Of a DNA stretch of 64,000 nt, positions 43,339-55,175 are shown one piece after another. Location of the stretch: positions 177,679,604-177,743,603 of the forward strand of contig CM070873.1 of assembly GCA_036365515.1 (NCBI GenBank), read 5' to 3'. This stretch comes from Torymus aiolomorphi (taxonomy: Eukaryota > Arthropoda > Insecta > Hymenoptera > Torymidae). Position 1 is the first letter of the stretch. Each line of letters opens with the position of its first letter. Under the pieces are notes generated by a model, which was not told the origin of the DNA, ran no database searches, and saw only the letters and a list, made by a program, of their open reading frames with translations. The position numbers and the translations under genes were made by a program.

Positions 43339-44423
43339 TGTAACGGGGTTCAGTTGCGGAGAGGGTATTAATCCTTCTCAGGGGTTCGCGGGGTAATATA
43401 CGGGTGTATTCTACGCCCGGGCAACTCACCGTTGTAGAATCACCTGTAGTCCGGCAGAAGCGCCTCGGCACAGGTTCCGAACAGGCGAGCCCGGCTTCTA
43501 TTGTAGAAAGCCTAGGCCGCCTTCCCCTAGAACCGGCGCTGCGCTCTGCCGCTGCTGCCAACTTCTACCCGCGAACTACCGGCTGCTCGCGAAGACCTAG
43601 CGTTACCAGCGCAGCCGGCTTTTCCCGCGTACAACGCCGCTCGGTCTAACCTCTCGAGCGGCTATTGAGATACTTACTCCCGCTACCGATGTTCCTCTAG
43701 GAGGCGATGCCTACGACTAGCTGCAGCTGCTGAAAAGGGTAGAGGGCGGTATTCGGGAAATCATGCATAGGTTAAGGCGCGCTCAATGAATACTCGTGAC
43801 TCGACTATTTAAGATAAAATTAAAATTCTATTCAATAAAGATAATCGCGCTAAGGGGCGCGAACCCGGACAATATATTCAACAAAATTACGCTACAGGCT
43901 GAGACTTCAATCACCGCACGCACGCTCGCGATTACGGCGGAGCCGCTTATTCGCAGGTGACGGGGGGAATTATCTCGCGCTCCCGTCACCAAGAAACGCT
44001 GTTATCAGTGTAGAGCCTACTTACTCGTGGCTGGCCAGCCATCGCACGCAGTCTACGCAACGCTGCCTCTCTCTTCCTCTCGTGCTCGTCCTCGCGCTCG
44101 CGTACTCTCTCTCTCTCGCTTCCACTCCTCCCAGTGGTGGCGGCGCGATCGCGCGATTGGCTGCAGTGGTGGAGGCGCGGTACACACACACAAAACTTGA
44201 GATGCGGAGCTCACAAAAATGCGACTTGTTGCGTGTCACGACGGTCAACAACATCGCCGCTCGTTCCCGCTCACAGCGGCGCGGCAGCTTCGTCTTCTTC
44301 TCCGTCTACTTGGCGCTTGTTCCGCGTGGCGCTCTGCCGATCACGATACGTGCAAGCGCGCGAGATTCGAGTCTCGCGACGCGGTGTACGTGATCCACGT
44401 ACCATATATCGGCGCCCGTTACA
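43339..44423 (-). repeat. Gypsy 5' LTR
   Basis: Starts TGTAACGGGG and ends CGTTACA on the plus strand. It is 4 bp shorter than the other LTR in the CT tract. Confidence 0.95.
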
Positions 44424-44427
44424 ATAC

Positions 44428-45159
<732 letters not shown>

Positions 45160-46384
45160 CGCACCATACACCTCAAAATATTTATTTCAAAGGTATTAAT
45201 TGTAAGTATACGTGCCCACGGGGCTCCTAAACCCCAATAATGTTGTTATTAGAAAAAATCCTAAAACAAGACAACTTTGATTTTGAATTTTAATAATAAT
45301 TATTTAATTTTATTGCAAATATTGTATACAAAAAAAATTTTTTAAAAAATTTTTTCCGAAATAAAATATAAGGGTGGCTAATTTGGCATTTCAAAGAGAA
45401 ATATTTTTCATTTTGTTTCATTTTAAATTTGAATCTGAACTTGGGATATTCAGATAAAACCTATTTTAGGGGTGATTTTTAGGGGTGCGTTTTACCCCTT
45501 TAATAGGAAATTGGGCCCATAGAAAAAATAGCCCAAATAAAAATAAATTATGCATTATATATAACTTAAAATATTAATTTTAATAGTTTGAAAGTATTTT
45601 GTGCCTAAATGGTTGTTTACCCCTGATGACGTGTTTATTTGCAAAAACCCTGAAACACGTAAACTTTATTTTTTATTTTAAGTCAAAAAATGATTTTTAT
45701 AATAATTAATTAATTTTATTGCAAATATTATATGCAAAAATAGTTTAAAAAATAAGGTTTTTCTAAAATAAAAAGTAAGGGTTGCCACCCTCGAGGACCA
45801 AACTATACTTGATGGTTACATAATTCAAGGAGAAATATTTTCCATTTTGTTTCATTTCAAAATATCGATTAGAACTTAAGATATTAAAAAAAAACCGTTT
45901 TCGGGGGTAAACTTTAAGGGCGGTTTTCACCCCTTTAATAAGGAATTGGGCCGATAAAAAAAAATGCGAGTCTCTTATTTTTCGGTCCTCTACAACATAT
46001 CAAAAATTCAGGAAAATCGGAGGCGGACACCTCGATCGGTTTCCTTGTTAGTCGCTAATGTTTGAAAGGGGGGAATTGTTTCGCTTTGCAAATAGTTATA
46101 AGAATAAAAATTTTTTAATTCAAGTTGACGCAAGCTACTAAAAATCAAAAAAGAATTTATCTTTCTTTTTGCTCTCGTCCACAGGATCTGTTGAATCTCC
46201 CGAGCATAGAAAATAAGAAGGTGTTTCGTTCTGGCTACTGGATTGGACTCATCAGTGATGATCCAGTAGCGGTCATCAGACACCTGCCGCAAGGTGTTTA
46301 TACAGCTAACTTACAACTGTAGAGTGTTATTTCCATTTCGAGAAATGATACTCCATCTGGTGGTAAAACGACATGTCTACTCAG
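45160..46384 (-). repeat. Interspersed repeat, copy B (inverted relative to copy A)
   Basis: Reverse complement of 22530-24430 over most of its length, without the palindromic insertion. At its right end a plus-orientation module starting TCGCTAATGTTTGAAAG (46051) carries the stem-loop at 46229-46267, and a second copy of the module starts at 46385. Confidence 0.7.
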
Positions 46385-46680
46385 TCGCTAATGTTTGAAA
46401 GAGGGGAATTGTTTCGCTTCGCAAATAGTTATAAGAATAAAAATTTTTCAAATCGAGTTGACGCAAGCTACTAAAAATAAAAAAAAAATTTATCTTTCTT
46501 TTTGCTCCCGTCCACCGGATCTGGTGAATGTCCCGAGCATACAAAGACGAAACAGCTTCTTATTTTGTATGCTTGGAACATTCGCCAGATCCGGTGGACG
46601 AGAGCAAAAAGAAAGATAAATTCTTTTTTGATTTTTAGTACCTTGCGTCAACTCGATTTAAAAAATTTTTATTCTTATAA
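46385..46680. repeat. Long hairpin formed from the repeat module
   Basis: The second module copy runs into its own reverse complement: TGACGCAAGCTACTAAAAAT through CATACAAA on the left is mirrored to about 46670 on the right, with the centre near 46555. The arms are about 110 bp. Confidence 0.7.
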
Positions 46681-46830
46681 AATAATTAATATTTATGGCA
46701 GTCAGGTTGCCCTTGTTTATAATCACCCCCGCAGAATCTGAAATAAAAACTTAATTAAAACCTGGAAAAAAAACTTTATTAGAAAAGGATTATCTGACTG
46801 TCCCCCACCACCAAATTGCCCAATTGTCCA

Positions 46831-46863
46831 ACGTTTCGAGCCCGCTCCGGCTCCTCCTTAGGG
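46831..46863 (-). ncRNA. Hammerhead-like core in the left Penelope end
   Basis: On the minus strand CTAAGGAG, stem GAGCC/GGCTC and GAAACGTT appear in hammerhead order. The first box is mutated from CTGANGA. Hammerhead motifs are known in Penelope terminal repeats. Confidence 0.4.
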
Positions 46864-46967
46864 ACTGAAATAAAACCCGCGATACACCTCCTTATATACC
46901 CATACCAATTTATTTCCCCTTACCCTCACCACCATTCACCTTCCTCTCTCCAACTTTTCATTCTCAC

Positions 46968-47290
46968 TTAAATTAATAAAGAATGATAGATGTTATTTAA
47001 TTTACTTGACTCTACCATTAAATTTACATTATTCCGATTCCTTAGAATGTGAATATTTTCAAGGCTTTCCCTCTTATATTTATTCTTAGTCCCTTGTTCC
47101 AAAATATCCACACTCCCAAAATTGAAAGAATGCAAACTATTTAAACAATGTTCTTTCAAACCCGATGTAAAATTTGTACTACGTAAACTATATTGATGTT
47201 CATATATTCTCTTCTTCAAATATCTATCCGTTTGACCAATATAATATCCATTACAATCCCTACATACAGAATAATAATATCATCGATAAA
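46968..47290 (-). pseudogene. GIY-YIG C-terminal fragment, inverted Penelope end
   Basis: Encodes CRDCNGYYIGQTDRYLKKR followed by an EH, the core of a GIY-YIG endonuclease as found at the C-terminus of Penelope reverse transcriptases, then SLRSTNFTSGLKEHCLNSLH to a stop at 46968. This fragment is fuller than the plus-strand copy, which lacks about 110 bp after the YIG motif. It is a terminal fragment, not a separate gene. Confidence 0.75.
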
Positions 47291-47299
47291 TTTTTCGAC

Positions 47300-48833
47300 T
47301 TATAGACTGGCGAGTTTTTTTGTCTAATATATTGTTCAAGATAGTGGGTAAAACAAATTCATATATTAACCTTTTAGCTGCGGGGATGGTCGATATATGG
47401 ACCACTCTAGAGACAAAGAATATTTGAAGTTTTTAGATCAAATTTGAAGTTCTGAATACATAACAAATAGTTTTAAAATTTCTCAAAACATTCTTGACCT
47501 TGAAATTTTCAAGATCAAGGGTGTCTGCGAGAATTTTGTTACTATTTTTTTCATATTCAACGCGTGAAATTACATAGAAATACCCTCTCAAATCTTCATA
47601 ACAAAAGAGACAAATTTTTTTACATTGTACTTTACGTTGCCTGCGGGGCTGGTCGATATATGGACCAGCAGTATGGTCAGCGACTCTATTTGAGATATCC
47701 AGTGATATTATGTATACATTTTACATATTCTGAGAGGTCAATTTGTACTGAAATTTCCCCGCAGTCTAAAGGTTAAAGATAGTTGGAGTTTTTATGATAT
47801 AATGAAAGATATTTTTATTCCGAATGATCATAGGATGATTTCATTGGATGTAGTGCCTTCGTTTACAAATATACCTCTAGAGTTGTTGAATGATATTATA
47901 CAAGGTAAATGGTCTGAAATTAAAGTAAAAACTCGTTTTAACAAAAGATGAATTTGTAAATGCACTTAATTTGGTTTTTAAAACACAATTTTTTCTTTTG
48001 ATAATAGTTTATATGAGCAAAGATATGGTTGTCCAATGGGATCACCTTTGTCACCTATTATAGCTAATTTAGTAATGGAAAAATTGGAAAGTGTTGCTTT
48101 GTCTAAGTTGGTTTTTCAGCTAATTATTTTTAAAAGATACGTTGATGACATTTTTGCAGTTGTACCTGAATGTTTTGTGAATGATATGGTGGATGTGTTT
48201 AATTCTATCCATGATAGAATTAAATTCACAAAAGATGTCGAGTCAGATAATCAATTGAGTTTTTTAGATATTAGGGTCATTAGAGTTAATAACAATAGAG
48301 TGAAATTAGATTGGTATAGAAAACCTACATGGTCAGGTAGATTTTTAAATTTTGATTCTCACCACCAATTCGGATACAAGACAGGTGCGATCAAAGGTGT
48401 CATTGACAGAGAGATTAAATTGTCACATAAAGATTTTAAAAAAAAGAATTTAAATTTAGTTAGAAAAACATTTATTAAGAATAGTTATCCGGTAAAATTT
48501 ATCGATAAAATGATTGATGAGAGAGTGTGGGAAATTTATAATGGCGGATTGAAGAAGCGGGCAGATAATCAAACAAGGAATAAAAATGGAAACAACGCAT
48601 AGTTTAGTTTACCATATGTTAGAGGTTTGTCGGAAAGGATTAGAAGGATTTTTACTAATGATAATAATTTAGAGAGGTTATTTAGTAATTGTAAAGACAA
48701 GGATGATAAAGGTTTAAAATCGGGAGTAGTATATGAAATTAATTGTAGGAATTGTAATGGATGTCATATTGGTCAAACTGATAGATATTTGCAGAAGAGA
48801 ATATTAAGGGATTAAGAATAAATATAAGAGGGA
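47300..48833 (+). pseudogene. Penelope-like reverse transcriptase with GIY-YIG, broken
   Basis: RT motifs in order: MISLDVVPSFTNIPLELL (first catalytic Asp), GCPMGSPLSPIIANLVMEKL, FKRYVDDIFAVV (catalytic YVDD), QLSFLDIRV and WYRKPTWSGRFLNF. The last 60 residues hold INCRNCNGCHIGQTDRYLQKR, a GIY-YIG core truncated by a deletion. Frameshifts occur near 47940 and 48005, and a stop at 48600 separates the endonuclease part. Upstream, the frame is interrupted at 47366 by a TTAA MITE; the codons on each side belong to one frame if a single TTAA is left. It would copy RNA into DNA at nicks made by the GIY-YIG domain. No longer functional. Confidence 0.85.
47370..47772. mobile_element. piggyBac-like MITE, 403 bp, in the Penelope RT
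   Basis: TTAA flanks (47366-47369 and 47773-47776). Terminal repeats are CCTTTTAGCTGCGGGG and CCCCGCAGTCTAAAGG. A palindromic GGTCGATATATGGACC motif is present near the left end and again near 47650-47666. CC...GG ends with TTAA duplication fit piggyBac. The ORF at 47564-47776 shows no domain. Confidence 0.85.
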
Positions 48834-49039
48834 AAGCCTTGAAAGTATTCACATTCTAAGGAATCGGAATAATGTAAATTTAATGGTAGAGTCAAGTAAA
48901 TTAGATAACATTTATCATTCTTTATTAATTTAAGTGAGAATGGAAAATTGGAGAGGGGAAGGTGGATGGTGATGGGGGTAAGAGGAAATAAGTGGGTATG
49001 GGTATATAAGAAGGTGTATTGCAGGTTTCATTTCAGTCT

Positions 49040-49069
49040 CTGAGGAGGAGCCGGAGCGGGCTCGAGACG
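49040..49069 (+). ncRNA. Hammerhead-like core in the right Penelope end
   Basis: CTGAGGAG, stem GAGCC/GGCTC with loop GGAGC, then GAGACGTT. The first box fits CTGANGA; the second is GAGAC where GAAAC is expected. The left end shows GAAAC, so each end has one lesion. Confidence 0.4.
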
Positions 49070-49228
49070 TTGGGCAATTGAGCAATTTGGTGGTGCGGCG
49101 CAGTCAGATAATCCTTTGCTAATAAAGTTTTTTTTTCCAGGTTTTAATTAAGTTTTTATTTCAGATTTTGCAGGGTGATTATAAACAAGGGCAATCTGAT
49201 TGCCATAAATATGAATTATTTTAATTTA

Positions 49229-51342
49229 ATTTATAAAACTGTAAGACCGAAGGAAAAATTCTCATCGTTTAAAATATTCTTCAGTAAACAATTTACCGGC
49301 GACAGGTCTTGCATCTTTATTCAAACTGGTAAGTTCTTTTTTTGCTACTCCTGTATTGCGGGATACGCGTTATCATATTGATAAATTGTTTAACTGTAAA
49401 GACACAGTAGAATATAATTCTATGTGCTCAAATTGCAAAAGGTACGTTAAAAAATATTCTAAAGTATTTAGAGTTGCAAGATGTAATGTGTGTCATACAA
49501 ATATTTTATTAAAATCACCCACTTATACAAATTTTTTTGCTATTATCAACGTAAACATGAAATAGCTAATTTTCTTGTAGAGAATAGCAATTACTATCAA
49601 GCAGTTATTCATAGGAGGATGCAGAACGGTAATAATGGATGTATTGGTGAGTTTTCCAATGAAGCTTTATATCACAAATTCTTTAATTCGTTATCTGATG
49701 ACGACAAATTAAATTTTTTAACGGCAACTTTCAACAGTGATGGTTCACCTCTTTTTGAAAGTTCTAATTTTTCTATCTGGCCAATTCAGTTTATACTTAA
49801 TGACATGCCTTATCGTAAGAGAAGTGCAAAATCATTTGTTTGTGCTATCGGTTTGAAAGAGATAAACCGGACATGAACATTTTTTTACGACCATTTGTAG
49901 AGTATTTTAATCAATTATCAAATGTAGGTGTAAAGTGTATAATTAATAATGAATAATGTCATTAAAATTTTTACATTATGTTGTTGTTGATTCTGCCGCT
50001 CGAGCACCTATGCAAGGTATTACTCAATTCAATGGCTATTATGGCTGTAGTTGGTGTTTGCATCCTGGTTTATATGTTAGATATCCTACAGGAGGTGGCA
50101 GCATGAAGTATATCCTACTTGATAACGAAGTACCTATACGGACAGAAACCGATACTATACTTAATGATGCAAGAAAGTTTAACATCTCGACGTCCCGTTC
50201 ATGGAGTAAAAACGCCCTACTGCACTTCTACTTTTAGACAAATTCAATGTTGTTTCGGGTTTCGTATCCGATAAACATGCATTGCGTGAATCTGGGTATA
50301 GCAAAACAATTTTTGAGCTATTGGATTGATACAAATGGCTTGCCGTATTCATTAACTAAAGATGAAATTGATGTTATCGAAACGGTTTTACAAAACATAA
50401 AAGTACCCAATCAAATTTCACGATTATGTCGTAACCTTCAAGATAGAAAATGGTGGAAAGCCCGAGAATTTGAAAATTGGGTATTATTTTATAGTTTACC
50501 AGTTTTAACATTATTTCTACGTTTCAAAAAGTATGCCGATCATTGGGAATTACTAGTTAATGCATATCATATTTTACTAAAATCAACGATAAGTCTTGAA
50601 CAATTACATGAAGCACATGAACTATTAAAAAGATTCGTCGTTTTAACAGAAATGTATTACACGCACAGAGGGATGACATACAATGTTCATCAGCTTTTGC
50701 ATTTGGCGGAAAGTGTACTTAATTGGGGTCCATTATGGGCTCACTCTGGTTATTGTTTTGAACACGGCAATGGAGTTCTTAAGAATAAAATTCACGCAGC
50801 GAAAGGAGTTATACATCAAGTTTGTCGAGCAGTATCTATGGAGCAGTATTCATTGATTTTAAGAAGACATGTACAAAATTTAAATCCATAATCAAAGGCA
50901 CTAAATTACTATTTTTATTTAAATGATAATGAAGCAAAAGCAACATTAAAAATTGATAAAATTAGGTATTTTGGAAAAACATACTCAATGAACCGTAGAT
51001 GAATAGAAGAACTGAACCTATCAAGAACTGCCGAACATATAGAAAGATAGTAAAAAGTGGCTGCGTTTATTTATCTTCTAGAAAGGTAAGACTTCGATCT
51101 AATAATTCCTACGCTATTACCACTGATGGATCATATATCCGTATAGTAGATTTTATTGTTGATCCACTACGATTAAAAGAATTCGTGTACAAGAAGACAA
51201 CAATGCTGTAAAAGTTATTGTTAATGTATCAAACGAACTTATGTCTGTAGAAACAGATAAACTTGAAAATTTGAGTGTATTTATGAATGTTGGCGATATT
51301 CAATATATTTGTGGAGTACCGAATTCATACCATTATTAATTA
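49229..51342 (+). pseudogene. tnp2-type (CACTA-related) transposase pseudogene
   Basis: Successive blocks in shifting frames: an N-terminal Cys-rich part (CSNCKRYVKKY...ARCNVCHTN, about 49430-49500); a core with DGSPLFESSNFSIWPIQFIL; the KPDMNIFLRPFVEYF block; VVDSAARAPMQGITQFNGYY with GCSWCLHPG; then a 214-codon block with NMHCVNLGIAKQF-like sequence, WWKAREFENWVLFYSLPVL and a C-terminal domain (MTYNVHQLLHLAE, GPLWAHSGYCFEHGNG). The tail runs to VGDIQYICGVPNSYHY and stops near 51342. Frameshifts occur near 49540, 49855, 49950, 50235 and 50890-51200, with several stops. The layout is that of tnp2-like transposases seen in insects and in plant CACTA elements. Element ends were not found. Confidence 0.75.
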
Positions 51343-51547
51343 ACATGTAAGAAATAATTTTACGTAAACATAATAGAATTTAGAAGAATAAAAAAATATT
51401 TTTGATATTATATACTAAATGTAAAATTTAAAGTTAAATTTTGTAAATCTAAATAAATTCAACAATTTGAAGCGCACAATCCTTTTTTTATTCCATGCCT
51501 TGTTACTAAAATTTGTATTTAAATGATCGAAAATACGTATCACACTA

Positions 51548-51806
51548 ACAGCCTTTCCTCAATGCGGGTGACAGCGGACAGGTTACATGTCCGTTGTTAC
51601 TCGAAAAAAATTTTGTTGTCCGATATCTACAAAATTCATAATCAATGGTAGAAAAAGATCAGAGCAAAGACCTATAGGTAGATCTTTCGTCTGTTCTATT
51701 TTCTACCATCGATTATGAATTTGGTAGATATCGGGGAACGAAATTTTTTTCGTAGGACAACGGACATGTAACCTGTCCGCTGTCACACGCATTGAGGAAA
51801 GGCCGT
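51548..51806. mobile_element. Palindromic MITE, ACGGCCTTT family, copy 2
   Basis: Ends ACAGCCTTTCCTCAATGCG and CGCATTGAGGAAAGGCCGT, with TA on each side (51546-51547 and 51807-51808). The inner halves are complementary. Confidence 0.65.
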
Positions 51807-51815
51807 TACCTTTAA

Positions 51816-51964
51816 CCTTTAGAGGACGGGATGGCCCCTATACGGGCCATGCCCATGATCGACCCTTTACATGTGTTAGTTTTGAGATGTGAGACATCAC
51901 AAAAACTCGATTTCTATAGAAAAGTGAGAGAAAACAGTAAACCCAAATACCCGTCCTCTAAAGG
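51816..51964. mobile_element. piggyBac-like MITE, 149 bp
   Basis: TTAA flanks (51812-51815 and 51965-51968); terminal repeats CCTTTAGAGGACGGG and CCCGTCCTCTAAAGG. A subterminal palindrome ATGGCCCCTATACGGGCCAT adjoins the left repeat. The empty site with a single TTAA is present in copy 1 of the host repeat near 362-365. Confidence 0.9.
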
Positions 51965-52261
51965 TTAAAATGCACCGCTGTCATAAGTAATAAATTATAC
52001 ATATTTTTGTTACGTACCAAAAATACGTTTTTTTGTTACATATTTTTCTGTACGTGACCCGCTCTGACATACCAAAGATACGTACTTTTGTTACGTACTT
52101 TTGTTACGTAACCCGTTGTTACGTACCAAAGATACGAATTTTTGTAGGTATTTCGAATGTAACAAAGCGTTCGAATTTGTCACGTAACAAAATACGTAAT
52201 TCTGATACGTAATGTTCTGACGTAATAAAATTACGTGACAAAATTAGGTATTTATTTTCAA

Positions 52262-53500
52262 CAGGGTAATAATATGGTTGAGGAGGTAGTGTTGATAAAG
52301 GATAATATTGTGGTTGATAATATCCACTTGCTTCTCTATAAGGAGACCGGGATCGAGGAGGCCTCGGCGAAAAATAAGGAGGCAGTGTCCTATTTCGCAT
52401 GGATGGTCCAGGTCGTGGGTGATCCTGGTAATAAGCTTGTTGTGCTGGAGCATTTACCCTATCTTGCGTTACATAGCTTCCTCGGAAAGCTGTGTCATTC
52501 CTATCATAGTAATATGGCATGACGTGTCTATGATAACTATCTGGACTGGTGAAGTCTACATGCCGAAGTGGAGGCGGTAAGTAAATTACTTGCGGTTGTT
52601 TGGACTTGCGATTATCATTTCGCTTGTCTCTTCTTGAGTGCGCGTAACTGCTAGACTCGTCTCCGCTGCATTTGAGCTGGATTCGTGTCTTTTTGAACGA
52701 CGTTTGCTCTTACTGCGACTCTTCTGAGGTTGGCTGATCGGCGTGGGATGTGGCACTGTATTTGCAACAGCAGTTGGAACTGATGACGCTGCACCTAGTG
52801 CAATGTCCGTGGGCCCGGCTAATATCAAATCCTCGCGCAGCAGTTGACAGATTTTGGTAGTATTAGATCCCGTGGGAACTCCGTAGCGTTCCTGGGCTTA
52901 TCCAGTATTTAGCGCTTGTTCCAGTCTGGTCGGAGCTACCGCGGCGAAACCAGTACGCCATCCATCTGGTAACCCTTCGATGAAAGCGTCGATGGCTAGG
53001 TACTCCAGATGTGAAACTGAGTTGGCCTGGTCCATTGTAGCCCGGAAGTCTTTCTTGAGAGCGACGGCGGCTGCTGTTTTATAGTTTACAATCTGGTCGT
53101 AAAAATCTTTGGCTGACTCACCTGTCCGCATTTTTGCAGACCACATTAGCTTCACATACTCAGAATATGTTTTCGTTTGTGTAGAGGCCGATAGCAACAG
53201 CGATTCTAGATGATCCAAATCCCGAACTGTTTGATTTCTTATGGCAGTTCATGCTCGTCCCTCGATGTGTGCGAGCACTAGCTGCCTTCATAAAGTCATC
53301 TAAGGATAATTTATCTCCATCGTAGTCAGAGAGTCGTAACAACACTCATGTCAGATCGTGTGTCTGTTCAGCAGCGACCATCCGTTGCTGAAATTATTGC
53401 GCCTCCTGTCTACGATACGTCTCTACTAAGTGTGATCACTTCTCGAGATCCTTCTCTCGGCTGATATCTTCTAGCGTTACCATGCTGATAGATTTATAAC
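52262..53500 (-). pseudogene. Gag remnant of the truncated LTR element
   Basis: The best piece is 53218-52898, containing DHLESLLLSASTQTKTYSEY, MWSAKMRTGESAKDFYDQIV and AFIEGLPDGWRTGF, a capsid-like helical region. A basic Ser/Lys/Arg segment (52828-52586; KSRSKSKRRSKRHES) and a Pro/Tyr-rich tail (52520-52260; RPPRSRSPYREASGYYQ) follow. Stops and frame changes occur near 53440, 53400, 53345, 53250, 52895 and 52580. No protease or RT remains. The Pro/Tyr-rich tail is unusual; the lineage is not assigned. Confidence 0.55.
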
Positions 53501-53554
53501 CCTGTCTTCAATCGTAGAACAGTTTAGGCTAGACTCCCCACAAGGGATGCCAAT

Positions 53555-54127
53555 TGTTACGCCTGAATTTAGGTGTATATGTTTTTATAATTCAATGTTT
53601 AGGGAAATAAAGATTAAATTTGGTTTATATATTTATATATTATTTGTTACACTTTGGTACAAATATGTACTGAAGCTTTTCGTGTACAGATAGTTGAGTT
53701 AAATATAAATAATTATATTCCAGGTTACACTGTTGATGCAATACTGTAACGAAGCTTTTCAGCGTAAATTTACAGTTAATCTGAATTCTTTGTTGAGTTG
53801 TTCGTTGATTCGTGGGCCGATGATGCCTTCTTGACGGTGGAACCTTGCAGTCGGTATTCGAGTCTCCAGTATTTCGGCCGTAATCGACTATGCAGTGGCG
53901 TGCCGGAAGTCGGGAGTGACATTGTCTCCTCGTTTGGACGCGGTTTTATACCCGACGTGAAGATAAAAAGATGAAATATGTATTACGCGTAAGTCGGGCG
54001 TTTGCGCGTAATTTCGTCAAGCGCCTACAAAACTGCTAACAGCTACCGCGATTTTATATTAACGTGATATACATTATTAATATGTCGATGACGGATGTCA
54101 CCATACTACGTGACAACGGATCGCACA
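53555..54127 (-). repeat. LTR of the truncated element
   Basis: Starts TGTTACGCCTG on the plus strand and ends near CGCACA. In element orientation a TATA box (GGTATAAAACC, 53942-53952) lies about 180 bp into it. With only one LTR the borders are inferred. Confidence 0.5.
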
Positions 54128-55175
54128 ATCATAGTTCAACTAGAAACTAATTAATCATTTTTGCTTTTTCATGTATTTAATTGTTCGCTGACGGGCGGTA
54201 CGGCTTCTTAAAATTATCTTGTACTTTTCCTTCTATCGTATAGTAGATAGAAGTTTAATATTTAAAGTAGTATGCGATATAAAGGCACAATTGTATAATA
54301 TCTGGATAATATCAGAAAAATTTATTTTGGACTTTCTACTCTGAGCTCTTGAAATTTACTTAACATGTTCAATCTGTCGCAAAGTCAAAATAGAAAATAA
54401 ATTTTTCTAATTTCTTTTGCACAGATATTATGCAATTATAGGTCATTTTATACGACCATGCCAATATCAAAGCTCTGGCAATCATAGTTTAACTGGAAAC
54501 CAATTAAAAATTCTTGATTTTTCATATATTCAGCGGTTCGCACACTGGCAGTATAGTGTAGCTTTTTAAAATAAATTTGTCATTTTCCTTGTATTGTATA
54601 GTAGCGAGAGTAATATTTGGTACAGTATGTGATATAATGGCATAATTGTATAATATCTATGTGAAAAAAATCAGAAAAATTTATTTTGAAATTTGGTCTC
54701 TGAACTGTTGAAGTTTACTTAAAAGATTCAATGTGTCTCAAAGTCAAAACACAAAATAACTATTTCTAATTTCGGTTATACATATATTATGCAGTAATAG
54801 ATCATTTTATACTTCCATGCCAAATATGAAAGCTCTAGCAGTCATATTTCAACTGAAAACCGATTAAATATTACTTCTTTTTCACGTTTTGAGCGATAAT
54901 CTGACTGACGTTAAAGCTTTCTCCAATATTCATACTTTTTTTTCTCAAAATTCAATAGGTGGAGCCTAGATTATTGGAATATTAGTTATAATGATACATA
55001 ATTGTATAATATCTATGTGAGAAAAATAAAAAAAAATTAATTTCGTACTTTGACTGAACATTTGCTAATGCTTATGCTAAAGAAATGTCAATGTCTGAAA
55101 GTGAAAGTGCATAATAAATTTTCTTAATTTTTCTGCCATATTATATAGCAGTTATGTACTCTTTCAAAGGAATAT
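54126..55175 (+). repeat. Three tandem units of about 357 bp
   Basis: Units start near 54132, 54490 and 54848 with CATAGTTYAACTRGAAAC-like sequence, and each contains GCACAATTGTATAATATCT and AAAAATTTATTTTG variants. Divergence is high, so the array is old. The first unit is cut by the LTR element. Confidence 0.75.

Larger units (their letters stand above)
34388..44423 (-). mobile_element. Gypsy LTR retrotransposon, complete but mutated
   Basis: 10,036 bp on the minus strand, flanked by ATAC (34384-34387 and 44424-44427). The LTRs are 1089 and 1085 bp, with about a dozen substitutions and one 4-bp CT indel by eye. Order in element orientation: 5' LTR 43339-44423, primer-binding site, a 0.95-kb leader, gag, a -1 frameshift signal, pol (protease, RT, RNase H, integrase), a third coiled-coil ORF, polypurine tract and the 3' LTR 34388-35476. 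Disabling lesions: TGA in gag (40492), TAA between RNase H and integrase (37976) and a frameshift in ORF3. Confidence 0.95.
46678..49223 (+). mobile_element. Penelope-like element with inverted ends
   Basis: A degraded RT gene with a C-terminal GIY-YIG part lies on the plus strand, and its 3' end (about 48790-49223) is repeated in reverse at 46678-47290. Both ends finish near GGCA.TCWGRTTGCC and a shared AATTATTTTA. Inverted or tandem terminal pseudo-LTRs are typical of Penelope elements. The two ends share an element that resembles the hammerhead core. The coding part is split by a TTAA MITE (47370-47772) and has frameshifts. Confidence 0.85.
51527..52260 (-). repeat. Composite palindromic repeat, copy 2
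   Basis: Reverse complement of 72-646, with the same nested 259-bp MITE (51548-51806) plus an additional 149-bp TTAA insertion (51816-51964). It abuts the truncated Gypsy-like gag at about 52260. Confidence 0.8.
52261..54127 (-). mobile_element. Truncated Gypsy-like LTR retrotransposon
   Basis: Minus-strand remnant with one LTR (53555-54127) and a decayed gag (52262-53500). Pol is missing: the element is cut at about 52260, where the palindromic repeat begins. The outer LTR edge coincides with the point where the 357-bp tandem array is interrupted. Sequence after the LTR (TTGGCATCCCTTGTGGGG in element orientation) may be the primer-binding region. Confidence 0.6.
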
